The notes under the pieces were generated by a model. It was not told the origin of the DNA. It made no database searches and saw nothing but the letters and a program-made list of their open reading frames with translations. A DNA stretch of 18,886 bases from Bacillota bacterium (GTDB lineage Bacteria; Bacillota; Clostridia; Peptostreptococcales; Anaerovoracaceae), in assembly GCA_016280485.1 (NCBI GenBank), contig JAEEGU010000064.1, forward strand, positions 1 through 18,886, written 5' to 3'. Each line of letters starts with the position of its first letter. The stretch's first letter is position 1. Below, one piece after another: positions 1 through 7,015 of the stretch. The translations under genes and the position numbers were made by a program.

Positions 1-225
1 ATAGACTTTCACGACCGCCAGTATTCGAAAATCTTTGCCACCTGGTGTTGTGACAAGGACGAGGAAGATTTCACACTGCAAAAAGAAGAAATCGAAAGCG
101 TACTTTGGATGGACTTTGAAGAATGCCTCGATGCGGTAAAACACAATAAAATCAAGCACTGCATCGCAATCGAGGAACTCGAGACAGTTAAAAAAGGTAT
201 CGAGCATTCCATTAACGAAATTTGA
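1..225 (+). CDS. Nudix hydrolase-like protein, C-terminal fragment
   Basis: An open frame enters from the left edge and ends at TGA 223-225, leaving 74 residues. The visible part reads YSKIFATWCCDKDEEDFTLQ followed by an acidic EEIESVLWMDFEE segment and a mostly helical end. This pattern (beta strand, short acidic loop, Q/EEI..V.W....E, terminal helix) resembles the C-terminal half of Nudix hydrolases, which cleave nucleoside diphosphates linked to another group. The diagnostic Nudix box would lie upstream of the window, so the family is inferred. The next gene on the same strand starts 67 bases later and I see no terminator between them, so co-transcription is possible. The reverse strand is also open here but has no ribosome binding site and is a shadow. 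Confidence 0.55.
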   Translation: MDFHDRQYSKIFATWCCDKDEEDFTLQKEEIESVLWMDFEECLDAVKHNKIKHCIAIEELETVKKGIEHSINEI

Positions 226-292
226 TATATAGATATATAAACAACGCAAATTGCCGAAATTAAAGAGCAGGAAAGACAAAGAAAGGACCGAA

Positions 293-1690
293 ATGGGAGT
301 ACAAAAAAGAGTAAAGGAATATTTCGAGAAAAACTTCACCGGAGTGTTGCACACAACCTTAAACCCCGAGGGGCCGGGAGTAATCAGAATTCATCTGATT
401 CCGCCTAAAATCACGGACGATGAGCCGGTAGGCAGCATCGCCATCTTAAACGGCCAGGATATATTGCCGGTCAACACGACATGGGCAATTATCCTTGCGG
501 AATTCATTAAAGAAGTAAACAAATACGAGGGAAAGCCGCTTAGCGATGAGACGGTTGATGCCATCGCGGAGAAGACCTGCAAAAATGTCAAAAAGGTTTT
601 CCACTTTGTCAGCAAAAAGCTGATTCGCCGCGACCTCTACACAATCATGAAAACCTTCATGCAGGTTGCGCGCGGGCAGTGGGTTGATGAGGATGTCGAA
701 TATTTAAGCATCGGCGACTATGCGCCGTACATGACCGCACCGCACAGAATGGACCTGATGGTCAGCGCGATGACCGTGGACGGCAGATGGAACTGCAACC
801 AAAAGTGCCTGCATTGCTATGCCGCAGGTCAGACTCATGCCGAGGAAGCAGAGCTCTCTACCGAGCAGTGGAAGAGAATTATAGACAAGTGCCGCGAGGC
901 GAAAATTCCGCAGGTTACCTTCACGGGCGGTGAGCCTACCATGAGGGGCGATTTGGTTGAGCTTGTCGAATATGCCGCATGGTTTGTCACAAGACTCAAC
1001 ACAAACGGCGTGGCGCTTACAAAGGAGCTTTGCGAAGCACTCTACAAGGCGAGCCTTGACAGCATGCAGATTACATTCTATTCAAAGGACCCGGCTGTAC
1101 ACAACAGACTGGTGGGCGAGGAACGCTACGAGGATACGGTGCGCGGCATTGAAAATGCCCTCGCTGCGGGAATCAATTTAAGCATCAACACGCCGCTTTG
1201 CACACTGAATCGCGACTATCTCGAAACCTTAAAGTTCCTCTACGAAAAGGGCGTAAGGTACGTGACATGCTCGGGTCTCATTACCACGGGCAATGCGGCG
1301 CTTTCCGAGTCGGAGGCGACGCAGCTAAAGGCAGAAGAAATAAAAGAAATACTTCGCGAGGCAGTGGATTTTGCCTATGCGAACGAAATGGAGATAAGCT
1401 TCACTTCTCCGGGCTGGGTGGAGCCGGAGTTCTGCGAGGAGCTTGGCATCAATGCGCCGAGCTGCGGAGCATGCCTTTCCAACATGGCGATCACGCCTTC
1501 GGGCAATGTGGTGCCGTGCCAGAGCTGGCTGTCGGATGAGCCTCTTGGAAACATCCTGACAGACGACTGGCAGAGCATTTGGGAAAGCGAAAAATGTGCC
1601 GAGCGCAGAGAATTTTCGGCAGAGCTTACGGGCAAGTGCCCGCTCAGAAAGTGCGGCTGCGGGACTGTGGCAGAAGGAGGTTGTATCTAA
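293..1690 (+). CDS. Radical SAM/SPASM enzyme with PqqD-like N-terminal domain, candidate maturase of the Cys-Ala tail protein
   Basis: This 465-residue enzyme probably modifies a Cys-rich polypeptide. An N-terminal region of about 150 residues contains a PqqD/RRE-like helical stretch (about 55-135), the kind of domain that binds substrate leaders in RiPP maturases. The radical SAM core has the 4Fe-4S motif CNQKCLHC (Cys168, 172, 175) and the GGEP motif at 212-215. The C-terminal SPASM region has Cys394-x9-Gly-x4-Cys409 plus Cys391 and Cys449, 454, 456 and 464, enough for auxiliary Fe-S clusters. I chose ATG 293 because GAAAGGA ends a few bases before it; TTG 251 is in frame but lacks a good binding site. 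The stop codon overlaps the next start (TAATG), so the two genes are translationally coupled. SPASM enzymes beside Cys-rich targets typically form thioether links. That activity is inferred here. Confidence 0.88.
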   Translation: MGVQKRVKEYFEKNFTGVLHTTLNPEGPGVIRIHLIPPKITDDEPVGSIAILNGQDILPVNTTWAIILAEFIKEVNKYEGKPLSDETVDAIAEKTCKNVKKVFHFVSKKLIRRDLYTIMKTFMQVARGQWVDEDVEYLSIGDYAPYMTAPHRMDLMVSAMTVDGRWNCNQKCLHCYAAGQTHAEEAELSTEQWKRIIDKCREAKIPQVTFTGGEPTMRGDLVELVEYAAWFVTRLNTNGVALTKELCEALYKASLDSMQITFYSKDPAVHNRLVGEERYEDTVRGIENALAAGINLSINTPLCTLNRDYLETLKFLYEKGVRYVTCSGLITTGNAALSESEATQLKAEEIKEILREAVDFAYANEMEISFTSPGWVEPEFCEELGINAPSCGACLSNMAITPSGNVVPCQSWLSDEPLGNILTDDWQSIWESEKCAERREFSAELTGKCPLRKCGCGTVAEGGCI

Positions 1691-3045
1691 TGAAAAAGAG
1701 AATAACGAAACGTGCGGCTTCTCTTACGCTGTGCCTTGTGCTTGTCAGTGCCTTCTGCTTGCTTGGTGGAATCTCGGGCGTGGCAGCGCCGGTCTTTGCG
1801 GATGAGCCGACAGATATAATTCGCGACTACGAGGTTACCGTTGATGTAAACGAGGATGCGACGCTGAATCTCAATTACCACTTCGAGTGGGAGGTACTGG
1901 AGTCTGACGGAATCGGGCCTGTCAGCTGGCTTAAAATCGGTATTCCGAACGGCGCCTACAGGGATTACGCGGCTCTGAGCGAAAATATTTCCGAGATTTA
2001 TCCTTATATGGATTCGGGCATGCATATGATGCGCCTGGATTTTGACCGCAACTACTACGAGGGCGAGGTCATTTCCTTTGATTTCAGCGTGACGCAGGAC
2101 TATATGTACCAGATGAACGCGTATGAAGAGGGCCTGACATCTTACATTTTCACACCGGGCTGGTTTGACGAGGTAGAGGTTGAAAAGCTGGTTATCCGCT
2201 GGAATGCTGAAAGTGCGGCAAACTGGACGCCGGCGGGACTCGTGCAGGACGGCTATGTAACCTGGGAGGATCATCTGCAGCCGGGCGGAACCTTTACGGT
2301 AAGAGTGGATTATCCAAATGATGCGTTTGCTTTTGATGAACAAAAATATACACTGGATGGCAATTACAACGGCTATATCGACGATGAGGGCTACTGGGTA
2401 GAGGATGATTATTACGGCGACTACGACGATTCCGATGATTTCGTTGACACTATCATCGGCGCGGCGGGACTCATATTCCTCATCCTGGTGATTGGCGGCG
2501 GAAAGAGCCAGCTTAACCAGTTTGCCTATAGCAGAGGCTCCGGAATGAAGAGCAACAGGACGCGCAAGATGGTGACTCGTACGATAGTCGAGTATTGGGA
2601 AAAATGCCAGGGCTGCGGCGCGCCGAGAGGCGAAAACGAGACGAAGTGCCCTTACTGCGGGCGCAGCTTTATAAAGAAGGAATCGAAATTTACCGAAGAG
2701 GAGATTCCTGAACCGGACCGCGAGGAAATTCTGAGCAAAAAGACAAACGGCGAATACCGTTGTTCCTCTGCTCCAAACAAATATGTAAGGGTTAATGTTG
2801 TGAACGTTCCGACCACTCACGGACACACCCCGACAAGCAGGTTGGGCGGAAGCCGTGGCGGCGGCTCACGCGGCGGCGGACGTTCGAGCGGCGGCTGCGC
2901 GCACAGCAGCTGTGCCTGCGCACATTCATGTGCTTGCGCATGTGCATGCGCATGTGCGGGCGGCGGCAGAGCGGGCTGCAGCACAAAGGATTTCTACAAC
3001 ACCGATTTGAAGCTCAGACAGCTTGAGCTGAAAAACAGGAGATAA
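1690..3045 (+). CDS. Membrane-anchored protein with zinc ribbon and Cys-Ala repeat tail, candidate radical SAM substrate
   Basis: The protein has 451 residues. A signal peptide (about 1-37, ending near VFADEP) precedes an extracytoplasmic beta-rich domain (about 40-235) resembling the N-terminal domain of DUF2207-type membrane proteins. An Asp/Tyr-rich stretch (about 230-250) and a membrane helix (about 253-270) follow. By the simple topology the rest is cytoplasmic: a basic segment, a zinc ribbon (Cys306, 309, 320, 323), a Gly/Ser/Arg linker (385-402) and a tail with nine cysteines at 403, 408, 410, 414, 416, 418, 420, 422 and 430. Five of them alternate strictly with alanine. The end is polar and charged. 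Related DUF2207 and TPM proteins often end in glycine-rich tails, but a Cys-Ala version is distinctive. GGAGG at 1676-1680 supports ATG 1690, which overlaps the maturase stop by one base. Substrate status is inferred from coupling and tail composition; metal binding by the tail is the main alternative. Confidence 0.8.
   Translation: MKKRITKRAASLTLCLVLVSAFCLLGGISGVAAPVFADEPTDIIRDYEVTVDVNEDATLNLNYHFEWEVLESDGIGPVSWLKIGIPNGAYRDYAALSENISEIYPYMDSGMHMMRLDFDRNYYEGEVISFDFSVTQDYMYQMNAYEEGLTSYIFTPGWFDEVEVEKLVIRWNAESAANWTPAGLVQDGYVTWEDHLQPGGTFTVRVDYPNDAFAFDEQKYTLDGNYNGYIDDEGYWVEDDYYGDYDDSDDFVDTIIGAAGLIFLILVIGGGKSQLNQFAYSRGSGMKSNRTRKMVTRTIVEYWEKCQGCGAPRGENETKCPYCGRSFIKKESKFTEEEIPEPDREEILSKKTNGEYRCSSAPNKYVRVNVVNVPTTHGHTPTSRLGGSRGGGSRGGGRSSGGCAHSSCACAHSCACACACACAGGGRAGCSTKDFYNTDLKLRQLELKNRR
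2896..2979 (+). repeat. Cys-Ala repeat tract in the tail of the candidate substrate
   Basis: This coding tract gives residues 403-430 of the membrane protein. Cysteines are spaced C-x4-C-x-C-x3-C-x-C-x-C-x-C-x-C-x7-C. The interspersed residues are Ala, His and Ser at first, then only Ala, then GGGRAG before the last Cys. At DNA level the core alternates TGC/TGT with GCA/GCG, so it is a near-tandem repeat of six bases that could expand or contract by slippage in frame. Confidence 0.85.
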
Positions 3046-3051
3046 TGAGAA

Positions 3052-4530
3052 ATGATGAATATACTTGAGGAAGCTATAATATATGCGACGATAATGCACC
3101 AGGGGAAAATCCGCAAATTTGGTGAAACACCGTATATTCTGCATCCGCTTGAGGTGGCGCAGATTTTGGCGACTATGACCGACGATCAGGAAATCATCAC
3201 GGCGGGGATCCTTCACGACATCGTGGAGGATACGGATGGTACACTTGGCGAGATCAGGAGCCGTTTTGGCGACAGAGTGGCAGAGCTGGTGTCCTCCGAA
3301 TCGGAGAACAAATATCCGGGCGAGGATTCGGCGGCCTCCTGGAAAAAGAGGAAAGAGGAGTCGCTCAAGGTGCTTCGAAACAGTACCGACATAGGCGTGA
3401 GGATGCTGTGGCTTGCAGACAAGCTTGCAAATATGCGCGGACTTGCGGGAGTCTATTCCGAAAAGGGCGAAGTGATGTGGCAGAGCCTCAATCAGAAGGA
3501 TCCTGATATGCACTGCTGGTACTACAAAAGCGTTGCGGAGATTACTGAGCTTTCGCTTAACAAAACCGGCGCCTTCAAGGAGTTCATAAAGCATATCAAC
3601 TTTATCTGGCCGGGCACATTTGATACCGAAAAGACGAAATACAAAAAGTATCGCGAGGTTTCCATCGAGGGCTGCAAGCAGATAGGGCGCGGCGCAAAGG
3701 GCGAGGTTTATCGCTACGACGACGAGCTTGTAATAAAGGTGTTCAACGAAAATAACACCTACCACGATGTGGAGCGTGAGATTGCTTTAAGCCGCAAGGC
3801 GTTCATTTTAGGCATCCCGACGGCGATTTCCTTTGGAATAGTTTCCGTAGGCGACAAATACGGCGCGATGTACGAGCTTGTCGATTCAGACACGATTTCG
3901 CGCTGCATCGAAAGGGCACCGAGCAGGGTTGCTGAATACGCGGGCACCATGGCGGAGCTTGCGCGCACAATTCACGGCATCGAAGCTGATGACGACGGCA
4001 CATTCCCTGAGGCTTTGGAGAGAATCCGCGAATACATAACAGGAGGTATAGGCTGTGAGGACGAGGCTCTTGCGGCAAAATGCATGAAGCTGCTCGATAG
4101 TCTGCCTGCGAGAAACACACTGGTTCACGGTGATTTCCACACAGGAAATGTATTTCTGCAAAACAGCGAAGCGCTGCTGATTGATATGGACAGAATCTCG
4201 CGCGGACATCCAATATTTGAGCTTAGCGACCTTTACTATTTCTATAATACGCTTGGCGAGGAAAGCCCGGAGGTAATCGAGGGCTTTATGGGATTCTCTT
4301 ACGATACCGCAAAGGAGTTTTTTAAGGCATTCCTTAAGGAGTACCTTGGAGAGGCGGACGAAAAGAGACTTAGGGAGGTTACCGAAAAGGCTTCGATACT
4401 TGGCTATGCTCGGCTTATACGTAAGCTTCGCAAAAAAGGGAAGCCTTCCAATGAGGCTCAAAAGGTGATAGACAGTTGCACCGCAAAGCTAAAGCAGCTG
4501 ACGGAAAAATACGATACACTGGATTTTTAG
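3052..4530 (+). CDS. Fusion of HD (MESH1/SpoT-like) hydrolase domain and APH-type phosphotransferase/kinase-fold domain
   Basis: The protein has 492 residues. Residues 1-185 match the MESH1/SpoT HD hydrolase layout, with His31, His55-Asp56, Glu59-Asp60 and Asp123/Asn127 in the order and spacing of the manganese-dependent (p)ppGpp hydrolase site. Residues about 200-450 form an aminoglycoside-phosphotransferase-like fold, with a glycine-rich start (GRGAKGEVY), a candidate ATP-binding lysine in VIKVF, the catalytic HGDFHTGN (359-366, Asp361) and the metal-binding IDMD (377-380). The second half resembles the family first noted as a Fibrobacter succinogenes paralogous group (TIGR02172). The start is ATG 3052, or ATG 3055 immediately after; AGGAG lies at 3037-3041. 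It begins 6 bases after the tail-protein gene and ends at a strong hairpin, so it is the last gene of that operon. The substrates of both halves are unknown. Confidence 0.82.
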   Translation: MMNILEEAIIYATIMHQGKIRKFGETPYILHPLEVAQILATMTDDQEIITAGILHDIVEDTDGTLGEIRSRFGDRVAELVSSESENKYPGEDSAASWKKRKEESLKVLRNSTDIGVRMLWLADKLANMRGLAGVYSEKGEVMWQSLNQKDPDMHCWYYKSVAEITELSLNKTGAFKEFIKHINFIWPGTFDTEKTKYKKYREVSIEGCKQIGRGAKGEVYRYDDELVIKVFNENNTYHDVEREIALSRKAFILGIPTAISFGIVSVGDKYGAMYELVDSDTISRCIERAPSRVAEYAGTMAELARTIHGIEADDDGTFPEALERIREYITGGIGCEDEALAAKCMKLLDSLPARNTLVHGDFHTGNVFLQNSEALLIDMDRISRGHPIFELSDLYYFYNTLGEESPEVIEGFMGFSYDTAKEFFKAFLKEYLGEADEKRLREVTEKASILGYARLIRKLRKKGKPSNEAQKVIDSCTAKLKQLTEKYDTLDF

Positions 4531-4541
4531 TAAAACAAAAA

Positions 4542-4560
4542 CGAGGATGAAGCATCCTCG
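4542..4560. terminator. Bidirectional intrinsic terminator between the HD-APH gene and ridA
   Basis: An 8-bp perfect stem, CGAGGATG paired with CATCCTCG, encloses a 3-base loop. A run of A precedes it and a run of T follows it, so it can stop the rightward operon and also the leftward ridA transcript. Confidence 0.9.
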
Positions 4561-4590
4561 TTTTTTATATGTTTTTTTGTGTGTTATAAA

Positions 4591-4971
4591 TTATTTATAG
4601 CAAATGGTCTCGATTTCTACCAGAGCGCCCTTTGGCAGTGCGCCAACCTCTACTGCGGAACGTGCAGGATACTGACCTTCTGTAAAGAACTCTGCGTAAA
4701 CTGCGTTCATAGCGGCAAAGTCACTCATGTGAGCGAGGAAAACGGTAGTCTTTACTACGTTGTCCATTGTCATGCCGTTTGCTTCGAGGATAGCCTTCAC
4801 GTTTTCGAGGGACTTGCGGGTCTGAGCCGTAATGTCGCCTTCAACGAGGTTGCCTGTTGCCGGGTCGATAGGAATCTGGCCGGATGTAACTACGAAAGTA
4901 CCGCAATCGATACCCTGTGAATAAGGACCGATAGCTGCAGGAGCGTTAGGTGTTGAAATAATCTTTTTCAT
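4591..4971 (-). CDS. ridA: RidA family reactive intermediate (enamine/imine) deaminase
   Basis: This 126-residue cytosolic protein spans the full family length. RidA proteins form trimers and hydrolyse 2-aminoacrylate and 2-aminocrotonate, which arise from PLP enzymes, to keto acids and ammonia. Visible hallmarks are IGPYSQ (Tyr17), the SGQIP segment, and YPARSAVEV with the active-site arginine (Arg104), followed by an acidic residue at Glu120. GGGAGG lies about 10 bases upstream of the ATG on the reverse strand. The gene is divergent from methionine gamma-lyase, whose reaction passes through the enamine 2-aminocrotonate, so the pairing makes metabolic sense. The same deaminase could also serve other PLP enzymes in the cell. 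Confidence 0.93.
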   Translation of the reverse strand: MKKIISTPNAPAAIGPYSQGIDCGTFVVTSGQIPIDPATGNLVEGDITAQTRKSLENVKAILEANGMTMDNVVKTTVFLAHMSDFAAMNAVYAEFFTEGQYPARSAVEVGALPKGALVEIETICYK

Positions 4972-5036
4972 TTTATGTCCTCCCGGTTATTAATTAACTG
5001 TTTTAAATGCGACACAATATCTTATCGCAATAATAT

Positions 5037-5065
5037 ATTATCTCACAAACTGAATTATCTGACAA
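5037..5065 (-). promoter_or_regulatory. Predicted sigma-A promoter of ridA
   Basis: On the reverse strand TTGTCA (from 5065) and GATAAT (ending at 5037) are separated by exactly 17 bases. The -10 element lies about 65 bases upstream of the ridA start. It also overlaps CGCAATAATATATTATC (5026-5042), which resembles CGCAATAATGTGATAAC (5136-5152) in the opposing promoter. Confidence 0.65.
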
Positions 5066-5131
5066 TATGCAAACCGAAAAAAGGGTATTCAAAAAACTTA
5101 TAACCAGTATTCAATTATACTCGCTACCACT

Positions 5132-5160
5132 TTGACGCAATAATGTGATAACTTCTATAT
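5132..5160 (+). promoter_or_regulatory. Predicted promoter of methionine gamma-lyase
   Basis: TTGACG (5132-5137) is followed 17 bases later by CTATAT (5155-5160). This would leave an untranslated leader of roughly 80 bases. A perfect TTGACA at 5204-5209 is closer to the gene but any -10 paired with it would put the transcript start on the ribosome binding site. Confidence 0.45.
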
Positions 5161-5246
5161 GGGTGTAATGAAAAACGCCCGATTTGGTATGTAGGTTTGG
5201 AAATTGACATTTTGTTACCATCATTTAAATCTATGGAGGTTATATT

Positions 5247-6443
5247 ATGACACTTGATAAGAATTGCGGATTTGGCACAAAGGCCATCCACGCAGGAAAC
5301 GTAAAGGATACTCAGTACGGTGCACTGACTACTCCTATCTATCAGACATCAACATTCGTATTTGACAGCTGCGAGCAGGGCGGCAGACGCTTTGCAGGTC
5401 AGGAAGCAGGATATATCTATACAAGACTTGGCAACCCTACAGTTTCCGTTCTTGAGAGCAAGATTGCTGCACTCGAAGGCGGCGAAGCTTGCGTAGCAAC
5501 AGCTTCCGGTATGGGCGCTATCTCATCCTGCCTTTGGAGCATCGCAGGTGCAGGCACACATATCATCGCTGACGGTACACTCTACGGCTGCACATTTGCA
5601 CTCTTAAATCACGGCATGACAAAGTACGGTGTTGAGGTTGACTTCGTTGATACTTCCAACATCGAAGAAGTAAAGAAGCACTTAAAGAAGAATACAGTTT
5701 GCGTATACCTCGAGACTCCTGCAAATCCAAATCTTAAGATCGCGGATATTGCAGCAGTTGCAAAGGTTGCACATGAATACAACAAGGACATCAAGGTAGT
5801 ATGCGACAACACATTCGCATCCCCTGCAATCCAGAATCCACTCGCACTCGGCGCTGACGTAGTTGTTCACTCCGCTACAAAGTATCTGAACGGACATGGC
5901 GATGTCATCGCCGGATTCGTAGTAGGTAAGGCTGACTTCATCGGCACAGTAAGAATGTTCGGACTCAAGGACATGACAGGTGCTGTAATGGATCCTTTCG
6001 CAGCATTCCTTATCTTAAGAGGCTTAAAGACTCTCGAAATCAGAATGGAAAGACACGCTGCAAACGCAATGAAGGTTGCAGAGTTCCTCGACAAGAATGC
6101 TAACGTAGAAAAGGTTTACTACCCTGGGCTTCCGGGCCACCCTGGTCACGACATCGCAAAGAAGCAGATGAAGACCTTCGGCGGAATGCTTTCCTTCGAG
6201 GTAAAGGGCGGCAGAGCTGCAGGCGTAAAGCTGGTTAACGCTCTTAAGCTGGTTACAGTTGCTGTATCCCTCGGAGATGCAGAAACTCTCATCGAGCACC
6301 CTGCTTCAATGACTCACTCAACTTACACTGAGGAAGAGCTCGCAGCAAGCGGCATCGCAGGCGGCCTCATCAGACTCTCCGTAGGTCTTGAGAATGCAGA
6401 AGACATTATCGCAGACCTCGAGCAGGCACTCAAAGCAATCTAA
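5247..6443 (+). CDS. megL: Methionine gamma-lyase (PLP-dependent)
   Basis: The 398-residue enzyme belongs to the Cys/Met-metabolism PLP family and is the same length as the Pseudomonas putida methionine gamma-lyase. It splits L-methionine into methanethiol, 2-oxobutyrate and ammonia, and related substrates such as homocysteine similarly. The PLP lysine is Lys212 in SATKYLNGHGD, and phosphate-binding Tyr58 and Arg60 are present. The residues that mark this enzyme among cystathionine-type lyases are all here: Cys115 in LYGCTF and the Lys241-Asp242 pair, matching Cys116, Lys240 and Asp241 of P. putida. GGAGG (5235-5239) sets the ATG. Codon choice looks biased towards a restricted set, as in highly expressed genes. 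It is divergent from ridA, which can clear its enamine intermediate. Confidence 0.92.
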   Translation: MTLDKNCGFGTKAIHAGNVKDTQYGALTTPIYQTSTFVFDSCEQGGRRFAGQEAGYIYTRLGNPTVSVLESKIAALEGGEACVATASGMGAISSCLWSIAGAGTHIIADGTLYGCTFALLNHGMTKYGVEVDFVDTSNIEEVKKHLKKNTVCVYLETPANPNLKIADIAAVAKVAHEYNKDIKVVCDNTFASPAIQNPLALGADVVVHSATKYLNGHGDVIAGFVVGKADFIGTVRMFGLKDMTGAVMDPFAAFLILRGLKTLEIRMERHAANAMKVAEFLDKNANVEKVYYPGLPGHPGHDIAKKQMKTFGGMLSFEVKGGRAAGVKLVNALKLVTVAVSLGDAETLIEHPASMTHSTYTEEELAASGIAGGLIRLSVGLENAEDIIADLEQALKAI

Positions 6444-6473
6444 TAGCCATTTAATTTCCAATTTGCAAAATAA

Positions 6474-6515
6474 ACGGGAAAAGCAGGACGGTGAAAACCG
6501 GCCTGCTTTTCTCGT
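6474..6515. terminator. Long bidirectional terminator between methionine gamma-lyase and the DtxR-family gene
   Basis: ACGGGAAAAGCAGG (6474-6487) pairs with CCTGCTTTTCTCGT (6502-6515), 14 pairs including one G-U. The interior forms a second small stem, CGGT-GAAA-ACCG, capped by a GNRA-type tetraloop. It is followed by a T-rich tail and preceded by an A-rich stretch, so it serves both convergent genes. Confidence 0.88.
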
Positions 6516-6537
6516 TTTATTATAATTCCATTGTAAA

Positions 6538-6912
6538 CTATTTTGATCCGTACTTTTCTGCATGAGCCTTGATGGCATCAAAGGTTTCATCGCTGAGGTA
6601 GTGCTCGACGCGGCAAGCATCCTCTGTTGCAATCTTTTCGTCAACACCGAGCCTCATGAAAAGCTTTGTAAGTAGGGTGTGTCTTTCGTAGATGCGCTTT
6701 GCGTGGCGCTCGCCCTCCGCTGTAAGGGTGATGTGGCCGCCGCCGTCAATTTCTATGAGACCTTCCTTTTTTAGTATGCCCATCGCGCGGCTTACCGACG
6801 GCTTTGAAAAGCCCATCTCTTCAGCAACATCTATGCTGCGCACCTGCGCGGACTTTTGTGAAAGGACGTGTATTGTTTCCAGGTACATTTCACCTGATTC
6901 AAGTAAAGCCAT
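6538..6912 (-). CDS. DtxR/MntR-family metal-dependent repressor, iron-type
   Basis: This 124-residue regulator has an N-terminal winged helix (about 8-65, recognition region FSKPSVSRAM) and a metal-binding dimerisation domain. It lacks the C-terminal SH3-like domain of full-length DtxR and is close to MntR in size. The ligand pattern is that of iron-sensing DtxR: Met9 where MntR has Asp8, His78, and CRVEH with Cys100, Glu103 and His104, matching DtxR Met10, His79, Cys102, Glu105 and His106. A good GGAGG lies before the ATG on the reverse strand. It is divergent from the feo operon, whose promoter carries three matching palindromes, so it probably represses iron uptake when Fe(II) is plentiful. 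A manganese role is less likely. Confidence 0.88.
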   Translation of the reverse strand: MALLESGEMYLETIHVLSQKSAQVRSIDVAEEMGFSKPSVSRAMGILKKEGLIEIDGGGHITLTAEGERHAKRIYERHTLLTKLFMRLGVDEKIATEDACRVEHYLSDETFDAIKAHAEKYGSK

Positions 6913-6941
6913 AATATATTCCTCCTACAAGTTAGCACCAC

Positions 6942-6968
6942 CTTATCACAGAAAAGCCTAAAAATCAA
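6942..6968 (-). promoter_or_regulatory. Tentative promoter of the DtxR-family gene
   Basis: On the reverse strand an extended -10 (TGTGATAAG; hexamer GATAAG at 6942-6947) lies 15 bases after TTGATT (6963-6968). The spacing is short. A single TTAGC half-site (AGTTAGC, 6930-6936) sits just downstream, which would permit weak autoregulation. Confidence 0.35.
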
Positions 6969-7015
6969 GCGATTTAAGGAATATAAAAAAATAAATTTTT
7001 TCTTTGCGAATTTGC

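Noticed and set aside
251..292. TTG start 14 codons upstream for the radical SAM gene
   Set aside because: There is no suitable binding site before it, while ATG 293 has GAAAGGA at good spacing.
293..1690. Assigning the maturase to the ACGX or SCIFF systems
   Set aside because: The target tail has CA alternation and no ACGX or SCIFF-type spacing, and the target is a large membrane protein. I kept only the general radical SAM/SPASM call.
1687..2826. Long reverse-strand open frame (379 codons) opposite the tail-protein gene
   Set aside because: It has no ribosome binding site, its product looks like no protein, and the forward frame has a signal peptide, membrane helix and zinc ribbon. It is a shadow of biased codon use.
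2896..2979. Cys-Ala DNA repeat as a CRISPR or non-coding satellite
   Set aside because: The units are six bases, stay in the reading frame and lack unique spacers. They encode the protein tail.
5204..5209. Perfect TTGACA close to methionine gamma-lyase taken as its -35
   Set aside because: No good -10 lies at proper spacing and the transcript would start on the ribosome binding site.
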